Shown: positions 1 through 10,885 of the stretch, piece by piece
How the letters are laid out: every line of letters starts with the position of its first letter
Numbering within the stretch: the first letter of the stretch is position 1
Assembly (NCBI GenBank): GCA_027491235.1
Contig: JAIXWO010000021.1
Location: 62,001-126,000, forward strand
Direction of reading: 5' to 3'
Origin: Sphingomonadales bacterium
GTDB lineage: Bacteria; Pseudomonadota; Alphaproteobacteria; Sphingomonadales; Sphingomonadaceae
DNA length: 64,000 nucleotides
The notes under the pieces: generated by a model
What the model was told of the DNA's origin: nothing
Databases searched by the model: none
Seen by the model: only the letters and a program-made list of their open reading frames with translations
Program-made: the position numbers and the translations under genes

Positions 1-269
1 CGTTCCGTCACTGTGTAGAGACCTTCCTGCGGGTTCATCTGATGCGCCACATCTCCCGATCGCAGCGACACTCCGGTGATCGCCCAGTTTCGGTCTCCGC
101 ACTCCATCGCTCGATCAGTGTACCAGGCCTGATGCGCGCGGTGGAACGCACCAATCCCAAAATGGACAATGCCTATGTCCTGTGCATCGCGATCATAGGT
201 AAAGACATCCGCTTCCTCGGGGGGAAACGTACCGAGCGTAAATGGCGAGAGGCGGAGAGGGTCGCTCAC
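1..269 (-). CDS. uxuB: Mannitol dehydrogenase family / D-fructuronate (mannonate) oxidoreductase, N-terminal part only (runs off window edge)
   Basis: Reverse translation from a GTG at 269 gives VSDPLRLSPFTLGTFPPEEADVFTYDRDAQDIGIVHFGIGAFHRAHQAWYTDRAMECGDRNWAITGVSLRSGD; VHFGIGAFHRAHQAWYTD is typical of the UxuB/MtlD family. GTGA overlap with the uxaC stop. Not in the ORF track because it is truncated. Confidence 0.85.
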   Translation of the reverse strand, partial: MSDPLRLSPFTLGTFPPEEADVFTYDRDAQDIGIVHFGIGAFHRAHQAWYTDRAMECGDRNWAITGVSLRSGDVAHQMNPQEGLYTVTE

Positions 270-1666
270 AGCCGGTAGGCCCGTTTGGCAAGATTGTAGC
301 TCAGGTCAACGATAAGGTCAGCCGCTTCCCAATCCTGAATCCGATGTTCCGCAACGAGGCGGGCGAGGAACCCGCAGTCAACGCGGCGCGCTACATCATG
401 CCGCGCCGGGATTGAGAGGAAGGCGCGCGTATCGTCATTAAAACCGACCGTGTTGTAGAAGCCTGCCGTTTCCGTCGTCATCTCCCGGAAGCGCCGCATG
501 CCTTCCGGACTGTCGTGGAACCACCATGCAGGGCCTAGCTTCAGGCAGGGGTAGTGCCCCGCAAGCGGCGCGAGTTCTCGCGCATAGGCACTTTCATCAA
601 GTGTGAAGAGTATGATCGAGAGGCCGGGTTCATTTCCATATCGCACGAGGAGCGGACGCAGCGCCTGCACGAAGTCGGTTCGTGTCGGAATGTCCGCACC
701 CTTGTCGCGCCCAAAGGTTTCAAACAAGCGCTGGTTGTGGTTCCGGAATGCGCCTGGATGGATCTGCATCACCAGACCGTCGTCAAGGCTCATACCCGCC
801 ATTTCGGTCAACATCTGCGCGCGGAAGAGTTCCGCGTCGTCAGCGGTAGGAGCGCCGCTAACGACACGGCCGAACAGGGCCGCTGCTTCCGCCGGGGAGA
901 GATCGGCAGTGCGGGCCGTCGGATGACCATGATCGGTGGATGTTGCACCCATTTGTGCGAAAAAGGCTCGGCGCTTCCTATGAGCGGTAAGATAGCCGCC
1001 CCAGCTGAAGCAATCTTCGCCGGTGAGATCCGACAAGACCTTCAGATTAGCGAGAAAGCCCTCAAACTCCGGATCAACGACCGGATCGGGCCGATAAGCC
1101 GTGATGATACGGCCCGCCCATCCGCTTTCCCGGATGGCCTTATGGTGTCGAAGATCGTCAAGTGGGCTCTCGGTCGTGGCAATTACTTCGATATTGTAGC
1201 GCTGGAACAGCGCACGCGGCCGGAACGCGTCGGTTTTTAGCATTTCAGTGATGGTGTCGAAATAGCGGTCCGACGTTTCGGCGCTCAACAACTGATCCAG
1301 CCCGAATGTCTCGGCAAACACCCAGTCGAGCCACATTCGCGAGGGCGTGCCCCGAAAGAGATGATAATGTGATGCGAAGATGCGCCAGCTTTCTCGTGGG
1401 TCCGCGCCCGGATTGCGGATGCCCAGGTTTTCAAGCCGCACACCCTGCGAATACAGCATGCGAAAGACATAATGGTCCGGGTGCAGCAGAAGTTCAGCAG
1501 CATTGCCGAATGGCGCGTCAGTAGCCCACCATTCGGGATCGGTGTGCCCGTGCGGACTGATGATCGGGAGATCCTTGACGCGCGCATAAAGATCGCGCGC
1601 GATACCTCGCGTCGTCGGATCAGCGGGAAACAAGCGATCGGGATGAAGTGTCAAGGGTCGAGTCAT
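266..1666 (-). CDS. uxaC: Glucuronate isomerase
   Basis: 466 aa; N-terminus LHPDRLFPADPTTRGIARDLYARVKDLPIISPHGHTDPEWWATDAPF is characteristic of UxaC. Confidence 0.95.
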   Translation of the reverse strand: MTRPLTLHPDRLFPADPTTRGIARDLYARVKDLPIISPHGHTDPEWWATDAPFGNAAELLLHPDHYVFRMLYSQGVRLENLGIRNPGADPRESWRIFASHYHLFRGTPSRMWLDWVFAETFGLDQLLSAETSDRYFDTITEMLKTDAFRPRALFQRYNIEVIATTESPLDDLRHHKAIRESGWAGRIITAYRPDPVVDPEFEGFLANLKVLSDLTGEDCFSWGGYLTAHRKRRAFFAQMGATSTDHGHPTARTADLSPAEAAALFGRVVSGAPTADDAELFRAQMLTEMAGMSLDDGLVMQIHPGAFRNHNQRLFETFGRDKGADIPTRTDFVQALRPLLVRYGNEPGLSIILFTLDESAYARELAPLAGHYPCLKLGPAWWFHDSPEGMRRFREMTTETAGFYNTVGFNDDTRAFLSIPARHDVARRVDCGFLARLVAEHRIQDWEAADLIVDLSYNLAKRAYRL

Positions 1667-2635
1667 TTAGCGGATCCAGCCAGTGTTGCGGCCGAAGGCG
1701 ATCAAGTGCTCCGGCCAGTCTTTGATGGAAAAGTTGGCGGCGGAACGCAGGCCAAAGCCATGACCGCCTCGCGAATAGAGATGGGTTTCAGCGGCAACCC
1801 CCTTCGCCCTCAAGGCTGCGCGCAGCGCAAGGCTATGCTCGGGGCTGACGAGCGGATCGTCTTCAGCATGCACCAGAAAGTGGGGCGGGCTGTCTGCGCG
1901 CGCATGCAAATGGGGCGAATGTCGGGCCGCTGTCTCTCCATCAATGGCCCGACCAAAAATGGACGGCCCCGCTGGCAGGCTCTGCGTCAGCGTGTCGATC
2001 ATGATTGCTGGGTAGATCGGCGCAACCAGATCAGGTCGGGCTGATACCCGGTCAGTTGCGTCGCGTGGTGGATACACGTCGCGGGCATGTTGCGCGGCCA
2101 GATTGGCAGCCAAATGGCCGCCCGCCGAGAAACCGACCACGGCAATTCGAGCAGGGTCGATGCCCCATATGCCAGCATTTGCGCGCGCAAGTTGAACTGC
2201 TCGCCGGATATCGGCGAGCGGCGTATCTCCGCCGCCGGCCCAGCCGTCGTTGGGCAGGCGATAGGCCAGCGCAAAAGCCGCAATCCCGCGCGCCGCAAAC
2301 CAGGCGGCTATCTCCAGTCCTTCCTTGTCCCAGGCCATATGGCGATACCCACCGCCCGGGACAGCAAGGATAGCGGCCCCATTCGGTTCCCGCGGTTGGA
2401 AGACTTCCATCCAAGGCGCGGTGACACCGGTTAGCGCCCGATCGCGAATCTTAGGATCGGTCGAACGCTCAGTCAGCTTCTCAATAAGGCCGGGCGGAAC
2501 CGATTCCGGCGTGCCATCAGGCCAGAGCACGACGCGCTTCTGGGCAAGGCCCGGCGCAGCCAAGGCAGCCCCCGCCGCGGCTGCCGCACCCGCAGTAAGG
2601 CTAAGCGCTAGAAGGTCACGCCGGTCGAGCGTCAC
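1667..2635 (-). CDS. Alpha/beta hydrolase (acetylxylan-esterase/BD-FAE-like) with Tat-like signal peptide
   Basis: 322 aa; DRRDLLALSLTAGAAAAAGAALAAPGLA signal, GGGY oxyanion region, VVGFSAGGHLAANLA nucleophile elbow, HAEDDPLVSPEHS and GGHGFG. Confidence 0.8.
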   Translation of the reverse strand: MTLDRRDLLALSLTAGAAAAAGAALAAPGLAQKRVVLWPDGTPESVPPGLIEKLTERSTDPKIRDRALTGVTAPWMEVFQPREPNGAAILAVPGGGYRHMAWDKEGLEIAAWFAARGIAAFALAYRLPNDGWAGGGDTPLADIRRAVQLARANAGIWGIDPARIAVVGFSAGGHLAANLAAQHARDVYPPRDATDRVSARPDLVAPIYPAIMIDTLTQSLPAGPSIFGRAIDGETAARHSPHLHARADSPPHFLVHAEDDPLVSPEHSLALRAALRAKGVAAETHLYSRGGHGFGLRSAANFSIKDWPEHLIAFGRNTGWIR

Positions 2636-3414
2636 GTCGTTGCCTGAGTATACCGCGCGCGCTTTGCTTGTGCCGTACGACGAGCTTCCTCGATGGCGCG
2701 CTCTTCGGTCGCGAACAGCAGACTTTCCAGCACTTGGGCAAGATGCGCACGCATGGCAGCGCGAGCTGCATTGGCATCGCGCGCGCGCAAAGCCTCGAGC
2801 ACGGCCGTGTGCTCATCAACCACGGGCTTTATATTGGCTGTGCGAGCCTTTTCGTGAAGAAGGGCGGCCTCCGGAGAGGTCGAGCGCAAATCCCAGAGAT
2901 GTTCGATGGCGTCAAAGATCGCCGTATTTCGGGTCGCGCGCGCAATTGCGAGATGGAACTCCCGATCTGATTTTTCGGACCCGTCGGGGCGTTGGTTCTC
3001 GCGAGCAATCTCGTCGACAAGACGGCCAATCTCGACCAACTCTTCATCGGTGGCCTGTGTCGCAGCAAGCGCGGCGGCCTCACCCTCGAACAAAAGGCGC
3101 GCCTCGGTCAGCTCAAAGGCGCTGATATTGAACCCAGGCAGATCCTCTTTGCCCGGAAGGCGTCGGACATAGGCTCCGGAGCCTATCTTCACTTCAACCA
3201 ACCCTTGAACTTCAAGCGCGATGATAGCCTCACGCACAGTGGGACGGCTGACATTGTATGTGGTGGCCAATTCGCGCTCAGCCGGAAGACGGGCACCGAC
3301 CGGAAACTTACCCGACGCCAGCTCCTCCAAAAGGCTGCGTGCCAGGTCCTGATAAAGGCGATCCTGCACTTTCTCTGTCACTTCGCTCATCGCAACTCCT
3401 TTTGGCCTTACCAA
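2632..3414 (-). CDS. FadR/GntR-family transcriptional regulator (UxuR/ExuR-type candidate)
   Basis: 260 aa; [41 protein letters not shown] wHTH plus FCD-type C-terminal domain; divergent from manD. Confidence 0.88.
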   Translation of the reverse strand: MVRPKGVAMSEVTEKVQDRLYQDLARSLLEELASGKFPVGARLPAERELATTYNVSRPTVREAIIALEVQGLVEVKIGSGAYVRRLPGKEDLPGFNISAFELTEARLLFEGEAAALAATQATDEELVEIGRLVDEIARENQRPDGSEKSDREFHLAIARATRNTAIFDAIEHLWDLRSTSPEAALLHEKARTANIKPVVDEHTAVLEALRARDANAARAAMRAHLAQVLESLLFATEERAIEEARRTAQAKRARYTQATT

Positions 3415-3446
3415 TTATGTTGACAGGCCTGACTAATTTGGTCAAG
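3410..3446. promoter_or_regulatory. Candidate operator in the gntR/manD intergenic region
   Basis: ACCAATTATGTTG (3410-3422) and TTGGTCAAG (3438-3446), both repeated upstream of the TonB receptor at 10886-10917. Confidence 0.5.
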
Positions 3447-3488
3447 ACCTGTCTAGCACATGTCAAACGTCTCCGCACAGGAAATCAA

Positions 3489-4697
3489 ATGAAGATCCAT
3501 TCTGCCAAGGTCATCGTCACCTGCCCCGGACGCAACTTCGTGACCCTGAAAATCGAGACTGATCAGGGCGTTTATGGAATTGGTGATGCGACCCTCAATG
3601 GGCGCGAACTGTCCGTCGTTGCGTATCTGGAAGACCATGTCATCCCGTGCCTGATCGGCATGGACCCGCGCCGGATCGAGGATATCTGGCAGTACCTTTA
3701 CAAAGGCGCCTATTGGCGGCGCGGCCCAGTGACTATGCGCGCGATTGCTGCGGTCGACATGGCGCTGTGGGATATCAAGGGCAAGATGGCTGGCATGCCG
3801 GTCTACCAACTGCTCGGCGGCCGGAGCCGCGATGGCATCATGGTCTATGGCCATGCCAATGGCAGCGACATTGCCGAGACCGTCGAGGCGGTCGGCAATT
3901 ACATCGACATGGGCTATAAGGCGATCCGCGCGCAGACCGGAGTGCCGGGGGTCAAGGACGCTTACGGGGTCGGGCGCGGCAAGCTCTTTTATGAGCCTGC
4001 CGACGCCAGCCTTCCCTCGGTCACCGGTTGGGACACACGCAAGGCGCTGAACTATGTGCCCAAGCTGTTCGAGGAACTGCGCAAGACCTATGGCTTTGAT
4101 CATCATCTGCTCCATGACGGCCATCACCGGTATACGCCGCAGGAAGCCGCCAACCTTGGCAAGATGCTGGAACCCTATCAGCTCTTCTGGCTCGAAGATT
4201 GCACCCCTGCCGAAAATCAGGAGGCCTTCAAGCTTGTCCGCCAGCACACGGTGACGCCGCTGGCCGTCGGCGAGATTTTCAATACGATCTGGGACGCCAA
4301 GGACCTCATCCAGAACCAGCTGATCGACTATATAAGGGCAACGGTGGTCGGTGCCGGCGGCCTGACCCATTTGCGCCGCATCGCCGATCTGGCGAGCCTA
4401 TATCAGATCCGCACTGGTTGCCATGGCGCGACAGATCTCTCGCCCATCACGATGGGCTGCGCACTGCACTTTGACACGTGGGTGCCGAACTTTGGCATCC
4501 AAGAATATATGCGCCACACCGAAGAAACCGACGCGGTCTTCCCGCACGACTACCGCTTTGAGAAGGGCGAGCTGTTCTGTGGTGACGCGCCGGGCCATGG
4601 CGTCGATATCGATCAAAAGCTGGCCGCCAAATATCCCTATAAACCTGCCTATCTGCCGGTCGCCCGACTGGAAGACGGCACCATGTGGAGCTGGTAA
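3489..4697 (+). CDS. manD: D-mannonate dehydratase, ManD/RspA enolase superfamily
   Basis: [68 protein letters not shown] and GEIFNT metal/catalytic blocks. The ORF track start at 3258 is upstream of the likely ATG at 3489. Confidence 0.92.
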   Translation: MKIHSAKVIVTCPGRNFVTLKIETDQGVYGIGDATLNGRELSVVAYLEDHVIPCLIGMDPRRIEDIWQYLYKGAYWRRGPVTMRAIAAVDMALWDIKGKMAGMPVYQLLGGRSRDGIMVYGHANGSDIAETVEAVGNYIDMGYKAIRAQTGVPGVKDAYGVGRGKLFYEPADASLPSVTGWDTRKALNYVPKLFEELRKTYGFDHHLLHDGHHRYTPQEAANLGKMLEPYQLFWLEDCTPAENQEAFKLVRQHTVTPLAVGEIFNTIWDAKDLIQNQLIDYIRATVVGAGGLTHLRRIADLASLYQIRTGCHGATDLSPITMGCALHFDTWVPNFGIQEYMRHTEETDAVFPHDYRFEKGELFCGDAPGHGVDIDQKLAAKYPYKPAYLPVARLEDGTMWSW

Positions 4698-4698
4698 T

Positions 4699-6213
4699 AT
4701 GAGACTGCACAAAACGCTTTTCGCCGCCACGGCGCTCGCAACACTCACGGCCAATGCCCCCGCCCCCGCGCCGCTGAATCTCGGCAAGCTGGACAAGATC
4801 GGGACGGTCAGTAACCGGTTTCAGGCCTATAATGTCGAAATGGTCGAAGTCACGGGCGGCCGCTTTTGGGCGCCTTATGACGGCCCGGCCGACGAGCGCT
4901 ACCGCCAGCGGCCACCAATTGACCTCACGAGCCCGAAGCTGATTGCGCTGGCTAAGCACCTCGGCCCCAGCCTGGTCCGAGTGTCTGGCACATGGGCAAA
5001 CAATACCTATCTTGAAGCGCCGGGTGAGACTCTCTCGGCGCCGCCAACGGGCTTCGTCCAGGTGCTTACGCGTGATCAGTGGAAAGGCGTAGTCGCGTTT
5101 TCTAAAGCCGTGGACGCCCCCATTGTGACGAGCTTTGCCGTAAGCAAGGGCACGCGCGGACCCGATGGCATTTGGACAACGACACAGGCACAGCGCCTTG
5201 CAGACCTGACGCATGAAGCGGGCGGAAAGCTCTACGCGGCGGAATTCTTCAACGAGACGAATGTTCCTACCGCCGCCCCGGAAATGCCGGAAACGTACAC
5301 GGCAGAAGACTATGCGCGGGAGTTCCGCATCTTTAAGGCGTGGGCCCGCAAGTCTGTGCCGGAAATGAAAATCCTAGGCTCGGGCGGCGTTGGCGAGAGT
5401 GGCCTGCTGACCGACATTCCTGTGCCGGGCATGGGCAATATCCCGACCGAAGACCTGATGAAGGGAAACCCGAACAGCGTCGATGCCTTCAGCTATCACT
5501 TCTATGGCACGGTCTCGCAACGCTGCGCGTCCATGGGGATCGGCACAGCGGTCAAGGAGGATGCGCTCAAACCCGCATGGCTCGACCTCACCGTCCGTGA
5601 ATTGAACTTCTACGCTTCGATCCGGGACAAATATGAACCCGGCAAGCGCATCTGGAACACAGAAACCGCGCAGGCCGCTTGCGGTGGCTCACCCTGGGCA
5701 TCGACCTTCCTCGACACGTTCCGTTACCTCAATCAGAACGGCATCCTTGCCCAAAAGGGGGTGGAGGTGATCATGCACAACACGCTGGCCGCGTCGGACT
5801 ATGCGCTGATCGATCAGGACACCCTGGCGCCGCGCCCCAACTACTGGGCAGCAGTGCTGTGGAAGCGGACGATGGGCACGACTGTGCTTGCGTCGCCCCG
5901 CTCGCCCTCCCCGGACCTTCGCATGTATGCGCATTGCCTGCCATCACGGAACGGAGGCGTCGGCCTACTTGCGCTCAACATAGGAGCCTCTGCGCAGACC
6001 ATAGCAACCGGCAAGACGGCCAAGGCCTGGCTGATGACCGGGCAACCCCTCGATACGAAAAACGTCTTCGTGAACGGCAAGACGCCACAGCTAAATGCAA
6101 AGGGCGGACTGGACGGGCTTGATGGTGCTTCCGCAAAGGTTAGCCTCAGTGTTCCAGGGCAATCCGTTGCCTTCATCGAGGTCACCGACGCCCGTAATCC
6201 GGCCTGTAGCTAA
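4699..6213 (+). CDS. Secreted glycoside hydrolase, GH79-like (candidate beta-glucuronidase)
   Basis: Signal peptide from ATG 4699 (MRLHKTLFAATALATLTANA); acid/base block AAEFFNETNVP and candidate nucleophile block RIWNTETAQAACGG; located in a glucuronate operon. Confidence 0.65.
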   Translation: MRLHKTLFAATALATLTANAPAPAPLNLGKLDKIGTVSNRFQAYNVEMVEVTGGRFWAPYDGPADERYRQRPPIDLTSPKLIALAKHLGPSLVRVSGTWANNTYLEAPGETLSAPPTGFVQVLTRDQWKGVVAFSKAVDAPIVTSFAVSKGTRGPDGIWTTTQAQRLADLTHEAGGKLYAAEFFNETNVPTAAPEMPETYTAEDYAREFRIFKAWARKSVPEMKILGSGGVGESGLLTDIPVPGMGNIPTEDLMKGNPNSVDAFSYHFYGTVSQRCASMGIGTAVKEDALKPAWLDLTVRELNFYASIRDKYEPGKRIWNTETAQAACGGSPWASTFLDTFRYLNQNGILAQKGVEVIMHNTLAASDYALIDQDTLAPRPNYWAAVLWKRTMGTTVLASPRSPSPDLRMYAHCLPSRNGGVGLLALNIGASAQTIATGKTAKAWLMTGQPLDTKNVFVNGKTPQLNAKGGLDGLDGASAKVSLSVPGQSVAFIEVTDARNPACS

Positions 6214-6216
6214 GCC

Positions 6217-7110
6217 TTGGCGCGGATAGTCCTTGTCGGTGAAGCGATGCTGGAACTCTCCCGCGCCAACGCGGGAGAAGGCTGGTCTCTGGGCTATGGC
6301 GGGGACACGCTCAACACCGCGATCCACCTTGCGCGCGCAGGGCACGATGTCGCTTATCTGACAGCAATCGGCTCTGACCCCCTCAGCGCCAACCTCAAGC
6401 CGCAATGGGCAGCGGAAGGTCTGGACACGTCGCTTGTTCTGGAACACCCGACACGCACGACTGGTCTCTACGCTATAACCACCGATGCCCGCGGCGAACG
6501 AAGCTTTAACTATTGGCGGGACAGCAGCGCCGCACGTGACCTGTTCTCACGGCCCGAAATCGGGGTTGCGCTCGCCGTGGCGGCGCAGGCCGATCTCCTC
6601 TGCTTCTCTCTCATTTCGCTTGCCATCCTTCCCAGTGAGGGCCGGGAAGCGCTGCTGGACCTTGCCCGTTCCGTGCGGCGACGCGGGGGGCGGGTCGCCT
6701 TTGACGGGAATTACCGGCCGCGCCTCTGGGAGAGCGCCATGGCCGCGGCTGCGGCGAGGGACACTGCGATTGCCGTCGCAGACATCGGATTGCCGACGCT
6801 GGACGACGAGATTGCAATTTCGGGCATTGGCGAAGCGGCAACCGTGTTTGATCATTGGCAGCATCTGGGCTGTCCCGAAACCATTGTGAAGCTCGGCCCG
6901 GACGGCTGCCTGACGCCCGCTGCGGGCACCATCGCGCCACCGGAGGTGCTCGAGCCAGTCGATACCAGCGGCGCTGGCGATGCCTTTAACGGGGGCTATC
7001 TTGCCGCACGCATGGATGGCGCCAGCATAGAAGATGCGGCGCTTGAGGGGCATCGCCTTGCCGGTTGGTGCGTGATGCGCAGAGGGGCGATACCGCGCGC
7101 TGACGCTTGA
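6217..7110 (+). CDS. kdgK: 2-keto-3-deoxygluconate kinase, PfkB family
   Basis: TTG start; VLVGEAMLELSRANAGEGWSLGYGGDTLNTAIHLARAGHDVAYLTAIGSDPLS and DTSGAGDAFNGGYLAARM. Confidence 0.88.
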   Translation: MARIVLVGEAMLELSRANAGEGWSLGYGGDTLNTAIHLARAGHDVAYLTAIGSDPLSANLKPQWAAEGLDTSLVLEHPTRTTGLYAITTDARGERSFNYWRDSSAARDLFSRPEIGVALAVAAQADLLCFSLISLAILPSEGREALLDLARSVRRRGGRVAFDGNYRPRLWESAMAAAAARDTAIAVADIGLPTLDDEIAISGIGEAATVFDHWQHLGCPETIVKLGPDGCLTPAAGTIAPPEVLEPVDTSGAGDAFNGGYLAARMDGASIEDAALEGHRLAGWCVMRRGAIPRADA

Positions 7111-7119
7111 GACGCCTGG

Positions 7120-8367
7120 TTAGGACGCCTTACGCGACCTCAGCATGTAGAATAGAACCGCTGCGCCAAGCAGATCGAGTGCCCCCAGTGCGACAAACAG
7201 CGGGTTATAACCGAACTGGTCCGCGCTCTGCCCGATAAGCAGGGTGAATAGCATCCCGCCAATCCAGGCAACGGTGCCCGCCATGCCGCTCGCCGTGCCG
7301 ACCGTGCGCGTGTCAAAGACATCCGAACACAAGGTTAGCAAAGCACCGTTGAGCATTTGGTGAGCAAAGCCACCAACGCAAAAAAGCGCAATCGCGAGCC
7401 CCGGAGATCCGGCAAGCCCGATACATGCCGGGCCGATCATGCACAGAGCGCCAAGCGCCATGGTAATCTTCCGGCTGGAGATCAGAGAAGCGCCCTGCTT
7501 CATAAGCCAGTTGGGCAAAAGGCCGGCCGCGAGGCTGCCAAAGTCCGCCGCAAGAAAAGGCAGCCACGCCCAAAGCGCGATGCTTTTCAGATCAAGCTTC
7601 CAGACCGCCACAAGGTAAAGCGGGATGAAGAAATTGAAGGTCTGCCATGCCGGCTCTGCGAGAAAGCGCGGAATCGCGATCGCCCAGAAGCTACGGGACT
7701 TGAGAACCTCCGTCCGCGTCGCCGGCTTGTCGGCAATTCCGTCGGTGGACCGGCCCGCTTCTATATAGTCGCGCTCAGCCTGCCCGAGCCGCTTGTGTTC
7801 GGCCGGGGTCCGATAGCCCCACCACCAGAGCGCAGCCCAAACGAGGCTCAGCGCGCCCGTCACCAGAAAGGCCGACTGCCAGCCCGCCCATATGATACAG
7901 AATGCGACCAGCGGTGGCGCAATCATATTGCCCACGCTGGTGCCCATCTGGAACGCGCTGGTAGCAAGCGGTCTTTCCTTGGGCGGAAACCATTCTGACA
8001 CAGACTTCGCGCCAGCAGGGATGGCCGCGGCCTCTGTTGCACCTAAAAGAGCCCTGAAGAAGGCGAGGCTCCATGTCCCCGTCGCTAGGGCGTGCGCCAT
8101 GTTGGCAAATGCCCAGCCGACAGCAAAAATCGCGAACCCCAGCCGCGTACCGAGGGCATCAAGGATGCTGCCAGCGACGCTCTGCATTACGGTGTAGCTC
8201 GCCTGGAACGCGAGAACGACCCAAGAATAATCCTCCGTTGTCATGGAGAACTCTTCCTTGAGAGTCGGTGCCGCGACGGACAGCGTCGAGCGGGCAAGGT
8301 AATTGAGGATCGTCCCGAGCGTCACCAGCCCGATAATCCACCAGCGTAACTTGCCTCGCTTCATCAT
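7120..8367 (-). CDS. MFS transporter, hexuronate transporter (ExuT-like)
   Basis: 415 aa; LGTILNYLARSTLSVAAPTLKEEFSMTTEDYSWVVLAFQASYTVMQSVAGSILDALGTRLGF. Confidence 0.85.
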   Translation of the reverse strand: MMKRGKLRWWIIGLVTLGTILNYLARSTLSVAAPTLKEEFSMTTEDYSWVVLAFQASYTVMQSVAGSILDALGTRLGFAIFAVGWAFANMAHALATGTWSLAFFRALLGATEAAAIPAGAKSVSEWFPPKERPLATSAFQMGTSVGNMIAPPLVAFCIIWAGWQSAFLVTGALSLVWAALWWWGYRTPAEHKRLGQAERDYIEAGRSTDGIADKPATRTEVLKSRSFWAIAIPRFLAEPAWQTFNFFIPLYLVAVWKLDLKSIALWAWLPFLAADFGSLAAGLLPNWLMKQGASLISSRKITMALGALCMIGPACIGLAGSPGLAIALFCVGGFAHQMLNGALLTLCSDVFDTRTVGTASGMAGTVAWIGGMLFTLLIGQSADQFGYNPLFVALGALDLLGAAVLFYMLRSRKAS

Positions 8368-8386
8368 TCCACTCCTCTAGATGGTC

Positions 8387-8420
8387 CCAGCCGGACGCGC
8401 GAGATGCAACGTCCGGCTGG
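8387..8420. terminator. Stem-loop between the TonB receptor and MFS genes
   Basis: Perfect 11-bp inverted repeat CCAGCCGGACG / CGTCCGGCTGG (8387-8397, 8410-8420); no strong U-tract. Confidence 0.5.
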
Positions 8421-8446
8421 TCGGCGGGGGGTTGGGGAGGATCAAG

Positions 8447-10849
8447 TCAGAAGGAGATGCCGACCTTGAGGCCGCCGAAGCGCTGGGAGTCGCGCGTCAG
8501 GAACTGGTAGACAGGATGCGTGTCGTTTGAAGCGCTGCCGCCGGCAACACCGAAATTGTCGGAAAGGCTGGAGGCATATTGCGTGTTGAAGATGTTGTTC
8601 ACGAAAGCCGTGACCTTCACGTTCGCAAACTCCACGCCGACGCTTCCGTTCAAAACGCCATAGGCCTTTTGCTCAAGAAGCGGGTTGCCCAGCAGGTCAA
8701 AGTTCACCTTGCTCTGGTGCTGATAGCCAAGAATGAACGTCCCCTGAGTGTTATCCGACACCGAGAAGTCGGCCGTCGCCCCGACATTCCATTTGAACTT
8801 GGGAGAATTAGGGAGCCGCTCTCCAGAACGGTCCTGGAACGTGCAGAGCGTGCGCGGAGATGCTGCGGTCGCAGCCGCCGCTGCCGTACACGAACCAACG
8901 AGCGCGGACGTGCCCGTCCCTGCGTTGAAGACCTGCCCAGTCTGGCCCGCATAGCCCTGCGCGCCCTTGAAGCTGGTCATGACAGCGTCCGTATAAGTCG
9001 CGCCCGCATCAAGACGCAGCCATTCAGCCGGTTTGGCCTGGAACTCGAGCTCGACGCCCTGGGTCCGCAGCTTGCCAACATTGTTCAACACGAATTGAGG
9101 GGCCGGCGGTGTACCGACGAGGATGGCCGACTGCGCCTGGAAGTTGTTGTAGTTGGTGTAGAAACCAATGACGTTAAACTGGATGCGGTTGTCGAGGAAC
9201 CGGCTCTTCACACCGGCTTCGTAGGACGTGGACCGCTCGGGCTTGATCGCGCCAACGCCGACCAGGCCCGGACCGGTGCCGTTCAGCGCTGCATTGATAC
9301 GCGCCGGGTTGAAGCCGGTCACGATGTCAAAAGCGTATCCTTTATAGCCGCGCGCCACGCTGCCAAAGACCATGATCTGCCGCGCGAGCTGTTGGGAGAC
9401 AGATCCCTTCCAGGTCACAACGCTGTCTGCGTTGGTGCCACGGCAAGCCGCCGTTCCGGCGAGACAGGTGTTCGCAGTCGCCGTCGGGAGCAGGTTGTCA
9501 AAGGCCACACCGATCTTTTCATGATTATAGCGCACACCACCGCTGACCGTCGTTTCGGTCGGGAGCGTGTAATCGACTTGAGCAAAAAGGCCGAGGCTTT
9601 GGCTGGTGTTGTGCGCCTTCCAGTTGGCCGAAGCGACCACGGGGCCACGAACAAAGCCACGGTCGGTCTTTGCGTCGGAATAGAAACCACCCACGACATA
9701 TTTCAGGGCGCCTCCGTCGCTGGACACAAGCCGCAATTCCTGCGTCAGGTTGGTCGAATGATATGGCCCGGCCTGTGCGACCCCGCCATTGACCGCACCA
9801 CTCGTCAACGCGCCTAGAATATTGACGTCCGTGCCGTCGAAATCGTTCTGGAAATTGAATTTCCAGTCCTGATATGCGGTCACGGAAATCAAGTTGGCAA
9901 AGCCAAGATCCAGATTGAACTTGCCGGCGAGGCTTGCCGTTTCGTTCTTGGTTGCACCCAAAGCATCGACGCGGGCATTATAATTGGCAACTCCCGGCGT
10001 AATGCCCGTCAGCGACGGCAGCAAAGGCACGGCGCCCAGAACGCGGGGCGTACCCGTGCCGAAGATACCGCGCAGCGTGGTGCCCGTCCCCTCTTGCGTC
10101 GCCTTGCTGTAGGCGCCTGTAAGGGTGAAGGTCAGATTGTCAGCCAATTCAGCCTTGAGCTTGGCACGGGCGCCATAGCTCTCCTGCCCATTGAGGCGCG
10201 TGCTGGTCGCCAGGTTCCGGACGTTGCCATCGAAATTGTGATAGAAGCCTGTCAGGCGGACACCGACATTGTCCCCGAGCGGCGCAGAGACGACGCCTTC
10301 AAGGCGGACATCGCCATCCGTCGCGACAGTCCCAGTGACAGAGCCCGAAAAGTTGGCATCGGGATCCTTAGTCACAATGTTCACCACGCCGGCGGAGGCG
10401 CTCTTACCAAACAGCGTGCCCTGCGGGCCTTTCAGCACTTCGATGCGCTCGACGTCGGCAAGGTTGTCGAAAGCCTGCGCCTGCTGGACGACGGGCATGT
10501 CGTCAATGATGACGGCCACGCTCGGTTCGACTCCGATCGAGAAGGCAAATGTCCCAATACCGCGCAGAATAATCGAGTTGTTCGGCGACGATGTTGTCTG
10601 CGTGATTGTCAGCGACGGCGCAGCACGGGTGAGATCAGAAAATTCTGCGATGCGTTGGTTCGCAATGGCCTCGGCACCGAGCGCGGTCACGGCGACCGGA
10701 ACATTCTGGAGGTTCTGTTCGCGCTTTTGCGCGGTGACCACGATTTCTTCGAGGCCTGTGTCCGCCTCACCCTCGGCCTGTTGGGCAAAAGCGGGCTGCA
10801 CAAGAGCAAAAGCCGAAAGGCCGGCGAGCAAATACAACTTCGAAGGCAT
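8447..10849 (-). CDS. TonB-dependent receptor
   Basis: 800 aa; EEIVVTAQKREQNLQNVPVAVTALGAE plug; C-terminal aromatic GGLKVGISF. Confidence 0.95.
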   Translation of the reverse strand: MPSKLYLLAGLSAFALVQPAFAQQAEGEADTGLEEIVVTAQKREQNLQNVPVAVTALGAEAIANQRIAEFSDLTRAAPSLTITQTTSSPNNSIILRGIGTFAFSIGVEPSVAVIIDDMPVVQQAQAFDNLADVERIEVLKGPQGTLFGKSASAGVVNIVTKDPDANFSGSVTGTVATDGDVRLEGVVSAPLGDNVGVRLTGFYHNFDGNVRNLATSTRLNGQESYGARAKLKAELADNLTFTLTGAYSKATQEGTGTTLRGIFGTGTPRVLGAVPLLPSLTGITPGVANYNARVDALGATKNETASLAGKFNLDLGFANLISVTAYQDWKFNFQNDFDGTDVNILGALTSGAVNGGVAQAGPYHSTNLTQELRLVSSDGGALKYVVGGFYSDAKTDRGFVRGPVVASANWKAHNTSQSLGLFAQVDYTLPTETTVSGGVRYNHEKIGVAFDNLLPTATANTCLAGTAACRGTNADSVVTWKGSVSQQLARQIMVFGSVARGYKGYAFDIVTGFNPARINAALNGTGPGLVGVGAIKPERSTSYEAGVKSRFLDNRIQFNVIGFYTNYNNFQAQSAILVGTPPAPQFVLNNVGKLRTQGVELEFQAKPAEWLRLDAGATYTDAVMTSFKGAQGYAGQTGQVFNAGTGTSALVGSCTAAAAATAASPRTLCTFQDRSGERLPNSPKFKWNVGATADFSVSDNTQGTFILGYQHQSKVNFDLLGNPLLEQKAYGVLNGSVGVEFANVKVTAFVNNIFNTQYASSLSDNFGVAGGSASNDTHPVYQFLTRDSQRFGGLKVGISF

Positions 10850-10885
10850 GGGTCTCTCCCTGACATAGTTTCGTCATGTGGTCCG

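Noticed and set aside
9415-9817. Antisense frames within the TonB receptor at 8447-10849
   Set aside because: Overlap a confident TonB-dependent receptor; no independent start or RBS evidence.
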